Positions 1 to 8,073 of a stretch of 64,000 nt of DNA are shown here, piece by piece (position 1 is the stretch's first letter; each line of letters begins with the position of its first letter). The stretch covers positions 62,001 through 126,000 of the forward strand of contig CAVTTR010000003.1 of assembly GCA_963737745.1 (NCBI GenBank). The letters run 5' to 3'. Both the position numbers and the translations under genes were made by a program. The notes below the pieces were generated by a model. It saw only the letters and a list, made by a program, of their open reading frames with translations. It searched no databases and was not told the DNA's origin. The DNA comes from Bog-473 sp963737745 (lineage in GTDB: Bacteria; Actinomycetota; Acidimicrobiia; Acidimicrobiales; RAAP-2).

Positions 1-1630
1 CACTCACGGGTACGGCTGGGGCGAGTGGCGACGTGTCGACGCTCATCGACAATTCGAGTCGGGAGATCACGGCCACATTGTGCTCCCGGAGGGCGCGCCG
101 TTGCACCTTTCCGGTTGCCCCCGCGGGCAATGTACCGACAACGTTGAGCGAGATCGGTCGCTTGCTCTTCACCAGCGCTGCGGTGAGGCGGTCGCGGATC
201 CGTGTCAGTGCCTCCTCCGCCACGAGACTCCCTGCGACATCCTCGACTCCGTGCACCACGAGGTACGCCACGGGCACTTGGCCCAGCTCGGGATCCGGTG
301 CAGCCACTACCGCCACCGCAGCCACAGCGGGGTCGACGAGGATCATCTCCTCGATCTCACGCGGAAAGACCTTCTCCCCGCCTCGATTGATGACGTCATC
401 GGTACGGGCATCAAGGTAGAGGTAGCCATCTGCGTCAAAGTGCCCGAGGTCGCCGGTCCGCAGCCAGCCCTCGGCGTCGATGCGGTCGGCGTGATTCTTT
501 CCCTCATAGGCCGAAATGACCGATGGACCCCGAATCTCGACGTGTCCGACGTAACTGTTCTCTTCTCCGTTGTCCGTGATCGAGGTGCCGTCCGTCACTA
601 TCCGCAACTCCACGCCCACCGGCAGACCAACCGAGCCCGGCTTGCGCGGTCCCGAGAGCGGGTTGGCGGTTATTTGGCTCGCCGCCTCGGTCATGCCGTA
701 CGTCTCCAACACGGGTATGCCGGTGTTGGCCTCGAATCGAGCCGAGGTCGCAGCCGGCAACGGAGCCGAGGCGGAGCGGATGAATCTGATCCGCTCCGGC
801 ACCGTTTCGTCCATCCTGAGTTCGGCCAGGCGCGAGATGATGGCCGGGACTGCGTTGATCCAGGTGATGTGGCGCTCCCCCATCAGGTTCCAGAAGTTGG
901 TCCGATGGAATCGGTCGTCAAGCACGAGGGTCGAGCCGGCAACGAGCGCGGCGAGAAGCCCCACCACTTCGGCATTGATGTGGAAGAGGGGGAGCGAATT
1001 GAAACCCCGATCGTCCGCCGTGAGCCGATGGTGTGCCACCACATTGCCGGCTGCGCACAGAAGTTGCTCTTGGGGCAAGGGAATTACCTTCGGTACACCG
1101 GTCGTACCCGACGAGGCCAGGACCGCACCGCCCGAAGCGCTCCTGCCATTCGTTGTGAGCCGAGCCCGCTCGTCGCGGCGTTGCATGCGAGAGGGACCCT
1201 CTCGACTGTCGACCCAGTCGAGATCGATCCCCTCGGGGGCGCGGCCATCGGCGAACACCAAATCCGCGCCCACACGCTCGAGGGCGGTCGCCAGCCCACC
1301 GGCTCCAAGCGCCGGCGTGCTGGGATCAAGGGGGGCGGCCCAACAACCAGCCGACATCGTCCCTAAGAAGGCGACCGTGAACGCAATAGGGTCGCTGATG
1401 ACCAGACCGACCGTCGAACCTACGGGGATGCTCAGCTCTTCGAACTGGTGGGTCCACAGGTCAACGGCCTCATCAAGCTCGCGGAACGAACGCCGCTGGT
1501 CCTCGCGGGCGTGCTCAACGTAGACCTGGTCGCCCTGCGACAGGGCGCGAGCTCTGACGAGATCGGAGATCGGGCCGCCGCTTCGTCCACTGTTGGGGGA
1601 CGGGTCTACCTCTGAGGTGAGGATCGACAA
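1..1630 (-). CDS. Class I adenylate-forming ligase (acyl-CoA synthetase), cut by the left window edge
   Basis: The minus strand from about 1630 to the window edge is one open frame that reads as an AMP-dependent synthetase/ligase. Visible motifs in order are SSGTTGVPK (the A3 phosphate loop), YGMTEA (A5), GWLRTGDLG (A7) and, near the edge, the A10 lysine motif GKVQRRAL. Only the last residues can be missing. Such enzymes activate a carboxylate with ATP and usually pass it to CoA; the substrate cannot be read from the sequence. The first in-frame start after the preceding stop is a TTG at 1630, two bases past the stop of the VOC gene, with no clear ribosome binding site, so the exact start is uncertain. 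It is the last visible gene of the ComA cluster and is probably co-transcribed with it. Confidence 0.85.
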   Translation of the reverse strand, partial: MSILTSEVDPSPNSGRSGGPISDLVRARALSQGDQVYVEHAREDQRRSFRELDEAVDLWTHQFEELSIPVGSTVGLVISDPIAFTVAFLGTMSAGCWAAPLDPSTPALGAGGLATALERVGADLVFADGRAPEGIDLDWVDSREGPSRMQRRDERARLTTNGRSASGGAVLASSGTTGVPKVIPLPQEQLLCAAGNVVAHHRLTADDRGFNSLPLFHINAEVVGLLAALVAGSTLVLDDRFHRTNFWNLMGERHITWINAVPAIISRLAELRMDETVPERIRFIRSASAPLPAATSARFEANTGIPVLETYGMTEAASQITANPLSGPRKPGSVGLPVGVELRIVTDGTSITDNGEENSYVGHVEIRGPSVISAYEGKNHADRIDAEGWLRTGDLGHFDADGYLYLDARTDDVINRGGEKVFPREIEEMILVDPAVAAVAVVAAPDPELGQVPVAYLVVHGVEDVAGSLVAEEALTRIRDRLTAALVKSKRPISLNVVGTLPAGATGKVQRRALREHNVAVISRLELSMSVDTSPLAPAVPVS

Positions 1631-1631
1631 T

Positions 1632-2039
1632 TCAGTACATCATTCTCGGGTCGGTGTAATGCTTGAACTCGATCAGGTTGTCCGATGGGTCCCGGAGAAC
1701 GAAGGTGCGATGCACTTCGACCAGGCCCTCGAACCGAACAGCAAGTTCACGAAATACCTCGATCTTGCGCTGGAGGCACAACTTGTGCAGGGCTTCGAAG
1801 TCCTCTCCCTGGCGAAACGTCACACCGAAGTGTCGGGGGTAGAGGGCCAGTTCGCCACTGCGCTCGACCGGCGGTTCGGTCAGGTGGCACACCAACTGGT
1901 CACCGAAAAAGTCGAGGGTGATGCGATCGGGGTATCGCCGGGCCAGTTTGCATCCCAGCTGACGGACATAGAAGTCCTCGGTGTCGTCCAGATGGTAAGC
2001 GGGGATGGCCAGATGAAAAGCGTCCCTACTCTCTCTCAC
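1632..2039 (-). CDS. VOC family (glyoxalase/dioxygenase-fold) protein
   Basis: This gene encodes about 135 residues with the vicinal-oxygen-chelate pattern: an opening FHLAIPAYHLDDTEDFY strand-helix unit, a central HFGVTF strand with a candidate metal histidine, and a closing DPSDNLIEFKHY with the usual late metal glutamate. The start chosen is the GTG at 2039, preceded by GAGGGTGG; it overlaps the 3' end of the ComA gene by 14 nt, which suggests translational coupling. The frame stays open further upstream but that part lies inside comA. Its reaction is unknown. VOC members include isomerases, lyases and dioxygenases, and the position in the ComA cluster suggests a small carboxylate or sulfonate substrate, which is inference only. 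Confidence 0.8.
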   Translation of the reverse strand: MRESRDAFHLAIPAYHLDDTEDFYVRQLGCKLARRYPDRITLDFFGDQLVCHLTEPPVERSGELALYPRHFGVTFRQGEDFEALHKLCLQRKIEVFRELAVRFEGLVEVHRTFVLRDPSDNLIEFKHYTDPRMMY

Positions 2040-2811
2040 GCATACCACCCTCGAATGAATGCAATGTCTCGGCCCGAAGTCCAAGACGGATGGTCTCGAG
2101 GCCCAATACAGCGGTGGCCGCCACATTCCCGAGATTCACGTTCGGCCCGAGGCGCTTCACGAAATAATTCTGCAGCTCCGACGACGGCGCTTCGAACAAC
2201 AGACTCCGGTGATCGAGATCACAGGTGAGCAGCTCCTCTATGAGCCCGAAACGCAGTTCGCCGTTCGGTCGACAGATGCCGGACTTGCCGCTCTCCCGAG
2301 CCTCCAACGTCACCAGTTCCGCTCCGGCGTCGAGGTCTTCGTGAATGCACTCGATCCAACGGCTCGGCGGCAGGTTCTCCGACCGCTCCGCATCCTTGAA
2401 TCCCACCTCGGAAATCACCCGGAAGTCATCGGACAGCTTCCTGATGTATCCCGCCTTCTCCGGATTCGTCAGGTCAATGGTGCCATTCGAGACCTCGACG
2501 TATTGGCACGAGAACGAGCTACAGAGGTCGCGGTAGTCGTCCAACCGGTGCTGAAGGACGAACTTTTCGAACAAGGTGCCGCCGAAATAGAAGTTCACGC
2601 CAACGTCTTGTAGGACGGAGATCTTCTCGTTGAGGTCCGGGGTGACGAGTGCCGTCCCCCAGCCAAATTTCACAAAATCGAGAAACTCTGCGCCACTCTC
2701 CACGACATCGCGGAAGTAGCGGGTAGGAAGGCCGCCGTCGACGACCATGGTGATACCGGCCGACCTCGGCTTGCTTGGCCTCTCAGGAAGCTGTAGGGCT
2801 GTGGGACGCAT
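2026..2811 (-). CDS. comA: Phosphosulfolactate synthase (ComA) family protein
   Basis: ComA joins sulfite to phosphoenolpyruvate to give (R)-phosphosulfolactate, the first step of one coenzyme M route. The protein has the family's signature start GITMVVDGGLP followed by DFVKFGWGTAL, then SNGTIDLTNPEK, ISEVGFKD and an EARESGKSG segment, all typical of this TIM-barrel family, and the length (about 261 residues) fits. An ATG lies 18 nt upstream (2829) but without a ribosome site, whereas the ATG at 2811 follows GGAGGGTCAC, so 2811 is preferred. It sits between a histidine phosphatase (27 nt upstream) and the overlapping VOC gene. The family assignment is strong. The actual product here is inferred, since distant ComA homologues (for example plant HSA32) are not proven to make sulfolactate. 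Confidence 0.88.
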   Translation of the reverse strand: MRPTALQLPERPSKPRSAGITMVVDGGLPTRYFRDVVESGAEFLDFVKFGWGTALVTPDLNEKISVLQDVGVNFYFGGTLFEKFVLQHRLDDYRDLCSSFSCQYVEVSNGTIDLTNPEKAGYIRKLSDDFRVISEVGFKDAERSENLPPSRWIECIHEDLDAGAELVTLEARESGKSGICRPNGELRFGLIEELLTCDLDHRSLLFEAPSSELQNYFVKRLGPNVNLGNVAATAVLGLETIRLGLRAETLHSFEGGMRERE

Positions 2812-2838
2812 GTGACCCTCCGTGCTCATTTCGGATAT

Positions 2839-3498
2839 TTAGCATTGCGTGGTCTGGACAACAGCTGGCTGGCGGACGCCCCACACACTGCCATTGGGGA
2901 CTTGGTCCCATTGGCGATCGCGCATGGGCACGCCGGCGCAGTAGGCCCGTAGGGCTCGAATGGTCCCCCCATGCGTAACCACTACAACATCGCCCCCTCC
3001 GAAGGGCTCGTCTTCTAACCACTTCATGAATGTCCCCGCTCGAGCGTGGAGGTCATCGAGTGATTCCCCCCCAATCGGACGGGCCGAGGCGTCAATGACC
3101 CGATCGTCACGGATGCCTGAGTGCAGCGAATCGAGCGCAGCAAAAGGTTGGCCCTCAAGCACACCGAAGCAACGTTCACGTAATGCTGGGTGGGTTTGCA
3201 CGGGTAGCTCCAGTACCGCACTGATCACAGCAGCAGTCTGCTGGGCGCGGACCAGATCGCTGGCATAGACCGCCTGAACTCGAGTTCCGTGCAGGAGATG
3301 CGCTGCTTCGAGGGATTGTGCGTGGCCTTTTTCTGTCAACACCGGCCCTTCGGCATGACCTTGGATGAGTCCGAGGTCATTCCATGTGCTCTCTCCATGT
3401 CGCACCAGCCAAAGCGTCCTGGTGTCATTTTCGAACCCGAACGATTCACTGCCACAAGCATGGCCAATTCCGCTGAGTGACGACTGTGAACCGGCCAT
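2839..3498 (-). CDS. Histidine phosphatase family protein (phosphoglycerate mutase-like)
   Basis: The catalytic motif LVRHGEST (phospho-histidine) begins near residue 31, the acidic catalytic region ERCFGVLEG is in the middle, and the second histidine is in VVTHGGTIRALRAY. The length of 219 residues is normal for the branch-1 phosphatases. About 25 residues before the RHG motif have no counterpart in the family, so the real start may be internal, but no better in-frame start is visible. The gene lies directly upstream of comA on the same strand. In the known pathway the ComA product is dephosphorylated by ComB, which is absent here, so this enzyme could fill that step. That role is inference. 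Confidence 0.85.
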   Translation of the reverse strand: MAGSQSSLSGIGHACGSESFGFENDTRTLWLVRHGESTWNDLGLIQGHAEGPVLTEKGHAQSLEAAHLLHGTRVQAVYASDLVRAQQTAAVISAVLELPVQTHPALRERCFGVLEGQPFAALDSLHSGIRDDRVIDASARPIGGESLDDLHARAGTFMKWLEDEPFGGGDVVVVTHGGTIRALRAYCAGVPMRDRQWDQVPNGSVWGVRQPAVVQTTQC

Positions 3499-3571
3499 GA
3501 ACGCCGTCAGACCTGCATTTTCCTGAGATACACCTGGGAATTTGCAACAAACAGCGGTTCATTTATGGCCC

Positions 3572-4534
3572 TTACCCGATAACGCGCAACGGCATACCCT
3601 TCAAGAATCCCTCAATGTTCTCGACGACCTGGCCATACATGAGGTGGAAACCAGATTCGCTGACATAACCAAGATGGGGAAGGAGCACCACGTTCTCAAG
3701 ACTGGTCAAGGGGTGCTCCGCTGGGAGCGGCTCTTGATCGAACACATCGAGGCCTGCGGCGCCGATTGTGCCATGGCGTAAGGCCTCGACCAGCGCGTAT
3801 TCGTCCACGATGGGACCCCTCGACGTGTTGATCAGGACGGCGCTTGGTCGCATAAGGGCAAGGTCCCCAGCCGTGAAGAGACCACGGGAACGCTCACCGA
3901 GCACAAGATGAATCGACAACACGTCGGATTCCGTGAGCAGATCCGCCTTCGAAACCTGGCGAACGCCGAACTCGGCTGCGCGCTCTGCGGTGAGGTTTTG
4001 GCTCCACGCGATGACATCCATACCGAACACCTTGGCCGGAGCGACCATGGCACTACCGAGCCGGCCCAACCCGGCCAGGCCGAGGGTCAGGCCGCCTAGG
4101 TTCAGCGGGAAACCTGTTTGCCACGTGCCAGACCGGATTGCTCGATCCTCGATGACCACCCGCTTCAACGTCGCAAAGATAAGGGCCCACGCCACCTCGA
4201 CCGTGCTGGGAAGGCCTGCGCCTGCTTGGGTCATGCCCGTACCCGAGACGACCACACCTCGGGAGCGCAAGAACTCGATGTCAACCGATGCATTGCCCAT
4301 GCCGGTGGTGACGAGAAGTTGGAGATTCGTGAGCTCCTCGAGCACCGTCTTGGGGAACGCCGTTCGTTCTCGCATGAGGACGAGCACATCGAAAGGGGCG
4401 AGAGTGGGCACCAACTCGTCTCGGGCGATCGTCTCCCGAAAGAACGTCACCTCAACCCCCGGCCCGAGTGATCCCCAGTCGGCGAATCCGCTCGCACGCC
4501 CCTGATAGTCGTCAAGCACCGCCACTCTGGTCAT
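3572..4534 (-). CDS. D-2-hydroxyacid dehydrogenase family (NAD-dependent)
   Basis: A 320-residue protein of the phosphoglycerate/formate dehydrogenase superfamily. The nucleotide-binding motif is GLAGLGRLGSAMV near residues 153-165, followed by the INTSRGPIVDE segment, the DVFDQEPLP turn and the catalytic-histidine motif LLPHLGY. The N-terminal half (AVLDDYQ, TGMGNASVD) forms the substrate domain. It oxidises or reduces a D-2-hydroxy or 2-keto acid; the substrate is not evident. It is the first gene of the five-gene minus-strand cluster, 73 nt from the phosphatase, so sulfolactate/sulfopyruvate is a reasonable candidate substrate. Archaeal sulfolactate dehydrogenase ComC belongs to a different family, so this would be a non-orthologous replacement. 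Confidence 0.87.
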   Translation of the reverse strand: MTRVAVLDDYQGRASGFADWGSLGPGVEVTFFRETIARDELVPTLAPFDVLVLMRERTAFPKTVLEELTNLQLLVTTGMGNASVDIEFLRSRGVVVSGTGMTQAGAGLPSTVEVAWALIFATLKRVVIEDRAIRSGTWQTGFPLNLGGLTLGLAGLGRLGSAMVAPAKVFGMDVIAWSQNLTAERAAEFGVRQVSKADLLTESDVLSIHLVLGERSRGLFTAGDLALMRPSAVLINTSRGPIVDEYALVEALRHGTIGAAGLDVFDQEPLPAEHPLTSLENVVLLPHLGYVSESGFHLMYGQVVENIEGFLKGMPLRVIG

Positions 4535-4569
4535 GAGGCCAGTCTTCCAGTCCGGATCTGGGCGGAGAG

Positions 4570-5784
4570 TCAGCGTTCGATATTGCGTAACCGATTCTCC
4601 AAGAACGCGCGTTCGACCGCATTCTCACTTAGAAGAAGCGCCTCTTCATACGCCGTGCGGGCCTCGCCCATCCGACGCAGTTGGCGCAGAAAGTCCGCCC
4701 GCGCCGATGCGAGGTAGCTATATGTGGAGAGAAGTGAGTCCGTCGCGAGTGTGTCGAGCGCATCGAGCCCGGCCTGGGGACCTTCGGCCAGACCGACGGC
4801 AACCGCATGATTCAAAGCGACGACCGGCGACGGCCAGATCTGCATGAGCACGACGTAGAGACCCACGACCTCCCGCCAGTCGGTCGCCTCCCACGTGGGT
4901 GCCTGGGCGTGCACCGCCGCGATGGCCGCCATGAGCGCGAAGCGACCAGGAGGTCGGCGCTGTAGCGCGCTCCGCACCAGGGCGATGCCTTCGTCGATGG
5001 CGCCCTGGTCCCACCGGGCGCGGTCCTGATCGGCGAGCAGCACCAACGCACCATCACCGCCGAGGCGCGCCTCGCTCCGGGCATCGGTGAGGAGGATCAA
5101 GGCCAAAAGCCCAGCCACATCGGCATCGTCAGGCAACAGCGCATGCAGTAGGCGGGCCAAATCGAGCGACCTCTCGACGAGATCTCGACGCACCAAGTCC
5201 GGACCGAGCGGTGCGGTATGCCCGGTGGCGTACAGCAGGTGAACCACGTTGAGCACCGCGTCGATGCGGGCAGGAAGTTCCTCGATCGGCGGCACCCGAT
5301 ACGGGATGCGAGCAATGCTGATTTTCTTCTTGGCCCGCGTGAGACGGGCTCCCATCGTCGCTTCGCCGACCAAGAAGGCACGTGCGACCTCGGCGGTGGT
5401 CAGCCCACACAGAAGGCGCAGCGTCAGCGCGACTTGGGCGTCCGAGCCGAGGGCGGGGTGACAGCAGGTAAATATCAGCCTGAGACGGTCATCGGTGATC
5501 TCAGGCGTATTTGTCTCACCTGGTCCGGGCTCGTCCATTCCTTCGACCAGCATGGGCAGGGCGCGGCCGAACGATGCTTCCCGCCGCGCCACGTCAATGG
5601 CGCGGCGGCGCGCCACGGTGGTCAACCACGCCCCAGGTTTGGCCGGAATACCTCTTGACGACCAGGAGGCCAACGCACGGGCGTATGCCTCCTGCACGCA
5701 CTCCTCTGCCAGATCGATGTCACCGGTGACACGCACCGTCGCGGCGAGTACGAACGCCCACTCGCGACGGTGCGCATCGGCCAC
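4570..5784 (-). CDS. RNA polymerase sigma factor, ECF42-type with long C-terminal extension
   Basis: Region 2 is seen in DIDLAEECVQEAYARALASW and GIPAKPGAWLTTVARRRAIDVARR, and region 4 in CGLTTAEVARAFLVGEATMGARLTRAKKKI. About 230 further residues form the helical extension (DUF6596/TPR-like) characteristic of ECF42 sigma factors, with LLYATGH and LNHAVAV motifs. The gene follows a DGPF/YciI gene, the usual ECF42 partner, and such sigma factors have no anti-sigma factor. The first standard start is the GTG at 5784, but the frame is open and family-like further upstream (ending VEAAV). A CTG at about 5826 overlapping the YciI stop as CTGA would give a more typical N terminus, so the true start may lie there. 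Confidence 0.88.
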   Translation of the reverse strand: MADAHRREWAFVLAATVRVTGDIDLAEECVQEAYARALASWSSRGIPAKPGAWLTTVARRRAIDVARREASFGRALPMLVEGMDEPGPGETNTPEITDDRLRLIFTCCHPALGSDAQVALTLRLLCGLTTAEVARAFLVGEATMGARLTRAKKKISIARIPYRVPPIEELPARIDAVLNVVHLLYATGHTAPLGPDLVRRDLVERSLDLARLLHALLPDDADVAGLLALILLTDARSEARLGGDGALVLLADQDRARWDQGAIDEGIALVRSALQRRPPGRFALMAAIAAVHAQAPTWEATDWREVVGLYVVLMQIWPSPVVALNHAVAVGLAEGPQAGLDALDTLATDSLLSTYSYLASARADFLRQLRRMGEARTAYEEALLLSENAVERAFLENRLRNIER

Positions 5785-5825
5785 GGCTGCCTCGACCGAG
5801 GCCGCCGTGGCAAGGTGCGCCGCGT

Positions 5826-6170
5826 TCAGTCGAAGGTCCTGATCGGTCGTACCTCGAGGCCACCGGCCGGCATCGGAACCTGCTTGGCCAAGGCCAGCGC
5901 CTCGTCCAGGTCGGCCGCTTCGATCAGGTAATACCCACCCAGCGCTTCCTTGGTCTCGGCGAATGGTCCATCGGTAATGACGAACCCGCCGGAAGAATCT
6001 TCCCGCAGTGAAGTCGCCGTACCAGTGGGCTGAAGGGCGTTTCCACCCCGAAGCGCTGATCCATTGCGCTCTTGGAATTCTAGGTGACCCTTCATCATGA
6101 CGTTCGATGCCTCGGCATCGGCGCCCAAAACTGACTCGTCTCCGTAAATGAGAACGAGATATTCGGCCAT
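5826..6170 (-). CDS. YciI/DGPF family protein
   Basis: This 114-residue protein starts MAEYLVLIYGDES and contains the diagnostic ITDGPFAETKEALGGYYLI motif followed by a DLDEALALAKQVP helix. The ATG at 6170 is preceded by GGAGAACACC, a good ribosome site, and is preferred over an ATG 45 nt upstream. DGPF proteins are small ferredoxin-like-fold proteins found next to ECF41/ECF42 sigma factors. Their chemistry is not firmly established. Here the sigma gene follows at once, with its candidate start overlapping this stop codon, so the two are very likely one transcriptional unit. Confidence 0.88.
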   Translation of the reverse strand: MAEYLVLIYGDESVLGADAEASNVMMKGHLEFQERNGSALRGGNALQPTGTATSLREDSSGGFVITDGPFAETKEALGGYYLIEAADLDEALALAKQVPMPAGGLEVRPIRTFD

Positions 6171-6273
6171 GGTGTTCTCCTCTCTTCGTTGGCCCGTTCT
6201 TGGGCCGTTCATCAATTACGACGAACGCCCGAGGACGGAATCGACACCGAATCTGTAAATTCTCGTGCCGCGC

Positions 6274-6577
6274 TCAGTCGGAAAACATCCCGTACGAGCC
6301 CACCAGCGTCGCGTCCACGGGCACCGGACCCTCCTCGCATCGCCCATCGATGCCGGTTTGGAATGCGCCGAATGCCTCGGACTCCAACAAAGGGTTCTCA
6401 CCGTCGACCATGGCCACGTGCAAGAAGCTGACGCCATCACCCAGCCGGAAGGTGGCGTAGCGCAGGCCCTCGGGCTCCTCCTTCGGCCAACTCGGCAAAG
6501 ACGTTTCGAACCAGGCGTTCGTTCTCGTCGGCGTGTTCTGGCCGTGTCTTATAGCGAATCACTCTGGCGACCGTCAT
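6274..6577 (-). CDS. Antibiotic-biosynthesis-monooxygenase-like small protein (frameshifted)
   Basis: Reading from the ATG at 6577 (ribosome site GAGAGGAAG) gives MTVARVIRYKTRPEHADENE, then the frame breaks near 6485 inside an AAGGAGGAG stretch. One base must be dropped to continue into EEPEGLRYATFRLGDG and on to the stop at 6274. The joined product of about 100 residues resembles small dimeric ferredoxin-like-fold proteins (ABM type) often found in actinobacterial ArsR/SRPBCC clusters. Either the gene is broken or the sequence has an extra G. It lies in the same direction between the unknown-family gene and the YciI gene. Confidence 0.6.
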
Positions 6578-6639
6578 TCTTGCTTCCTCTCTCTCGGTGC
6601 TGTGAAGTCATGCGATTTGCGGGATCGGCAACTCGCGCC

Positions 6640-7042
6640 TCAGAGCGCCCGCATGGAGTTGTTGCGGGCGTCGTGAGTGACCTCGGCCAGGCCAAGCGCC
6701 TCGAGCAGCGGCGGGAAGGTACATCCCGAATCGACCGCGATATCCCTTGCGCAGGCCGTACCAACCGTGAACCGGATTATCGGGCGAGCGCCCCCACGCC
6801 TCCACGGTTCCGTCCGCCGCCGGCTTTTTCTCGTCGGCCGCACCGAGCGGGAGCCCAATCCCCCTCTTCTTCAGCCACGCATGGAGGTCCTCAACGGCCC
6901 GTAGGTGATATTTCAGGGTGGTCGAGCCCACCTGGCAAACCAAAGCGGGCGGATCGGACGCTTCGTCTTTATACATCGTGTAGGCCGAGGTACCCGGTGG
7001 CGTCTTCAGCTCCCACGGCTCTTCCTTGCTCCCGGCAGTCAT
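6640..7042 (-). CDS. Conserved small protein of unknown function (frameshifted near the C terminus)
   Basis: The ATG at 7042 follows AAGGAGAACAATC. The product begins MTAGSKEEPWELKTPPGTS and includes the recognisable GTVEAWGRSPDNPVHGWYGL and YRGRFGMYLP segments of a conserved actinobacterial family with no known function. Around 6712 one extra base throws the reading out of frame. Skipping it restores the expected tail PLLEALGLAEVTHDARNN ending at 6640, giving about 134 residues. Without the correction the frame runs on to 6608. It overlaps the preceding SRPBCC gene. Confidence 0.6.
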
Positions 7043-7489
7043 GATTGTTCTCCTTCGCTATTTCGGCGCGAAATTGCGGGAGCAAGGTGGCCCAACCGAC
7101 ACGGTTGCGATTGCGCCAGTCCTCTCCCATTTGGCCCAGCCGTTCCCAGCCCCGATGCTCAATATCTATGCGGGTCGAACGCTCGCCTTGAGTATGGAAC
7201 TGGATCGTCACCTCGGTGGCGTTCGAGCGGTCGGTCGCCGATGTGCCAGAAATACGCCAGCTGCTTCGGCGGCTCCCAGAGGGTCACTTGACCCCAGTCG
7301 TGTATCAGGCCATCGCGGGTTTGCTCGTAGATTCGTCCTCCGACGCCGGCTTGAAAGACCACGAGCTCCGCATTTCCGCTCACGGTATGGTCCGGGGGCC
7401 ACCAATTCCCGATCCTCGTCGTCCAGATTTCGAAGGCGTGCTCAGCCGAGCAGGCAACATCGAAGGTGATACGTGAGCGGCTCGGTCAC
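6969..7489 (-). CDS. SRPBCC/AHSA1-family protein (frameshifted)
   Basis: A GTG at 7489 overlaps the ArsR stop as GTGA and starts the product, but the frame must be corrected by dropping one base near 7465 to reach ITFDVACSAEHAFEIWTTR. A second one-base correction near 7222 is needed to pass from FWHIGDR to TEVTIQFHTQGERS. The joined protein resembles the START-fold AHSA1 proteins that commonly follow ArsR repressors in actinobacteria, with motifs WWPPDHTVSG, WEPPKQLAYFWH and DIEHRGWERLG. The uncorrected frame also runs about 75 nt into the next gene, and one more single-base shift would give a normal ATGA overlap there. The ligand is unknown. Confidence 0.65.
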
Positions 7490-7815
7490 GCTCTGGGCCT
7501 TGGGTCGGTGTTCTCGGCCAGCAATCTGAACCGCCCCGCGGCATCACCCCAGATCCCCTCAAGGTATTCCTGGACGGCACGCATCCCTTCTGATTGCAGG
7601 TGGTAGATGCGTCGGGTCCCCTGCGCATGTTCAGTCACCATTCCCGCGTCCTTGAGCAGCCGGAGATGACGAGAAACCGCGGGGCGACTGATCGGCATTG
7701 CGGCGGCAATCTCTTGCACCGGCTTGTCGCCCGAACTGAGTAGGCGCAGAATTTCGCGTCGATTGGGATCGCCGAGGGCCTCAAAAGGATCCCCGCTTGA
7801 GGAGGAACGAGCCAT
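7486..7815 (-). CDS. ArsR-family winged-helix repressor
   Basis: This 109-residue protein has the classic ArsR layout: FEALGDPNRREILRLLSSG, the recognition helix region AMPISRPAVSRHLRLLKDAGMV, and a beta-wing EHAQGTRRIYHL. No cysteine metal site is seen, so it belongs to the non-metal subgroup that accompanies SRPBCC proteins. The ATG at 7815 follows a GAAGGAG site about 14 nt upstream. It is the first gene of a minus-strand series (SRPBCC, unknown, ABM-like, YciI, sigma). A palindrome just upstream is a likely autoregulatory operator. Confidence 0.88.
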   Translation of the reverse strand: MARSSSSGDPFEALGDPNRREILRLLSSGDKPVQEIAAAMPISRPAVSRHLRLLKDAGMVTEHAQGTRRIYHLQSEGMRAVQEYLEGIWGDAAGRFRLLAENTDPRPRA

Positions 7816-7855
7816 GGGGGTCAGACCAACTTCTCCTTCGTGCTGTCCCGCCTTA

Positions 7856-7915
7856 GTAACAAGACGGCTACCGTAACATATTAGTTACCAAACGTCGTCC
7901 TAGAGAACCGGTAAC
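7856..7915. promoter_or_regulatory. Palindromic operator candidate upstream of the arsR gene
   Basis: A perfect inverted repeat GTAAC-N6-GTTAC lies at 7873-7888, and two further GTAAC half-sites are at 7856-7860 and 7911-7915. The 12-2-type spacing and the place just upstream of arsR fit an ArsR-family operator. The arsR-msrB intergenic region is shared by two divergent transcripts, so it could also affect msrB. Confidence 0.5.
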
Positions 7916-8073
7916 CATTCGTAGCTCGCTCCGGTGGGCCTTCACCGAGCCTGAGACGGCTGCGGTAAAGGTCCTGTGGCCCGCCCTTGACCAGCAAGGG
8001 TGGGAAGATTCCGCGGCAACCCGGCGTTGAAGCAAGGGCACGGATTTCCACCACTGAGTAAGAAGGAGTTGGT

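Noticed and set aside
80..1523. Two long plus-strand reading frames at the left end
   Set aside because: They are antisense to the adenylate-forming ligase, whose minus-strand frame carries all family motifs.
6485..6485. Programmed ribosomal frameshifting in the ABM-like gene
   Set aside because: The AAGGAGG stretch resembles a shift-promoting site, but similar one-base breaks without such signals occur all over the window.
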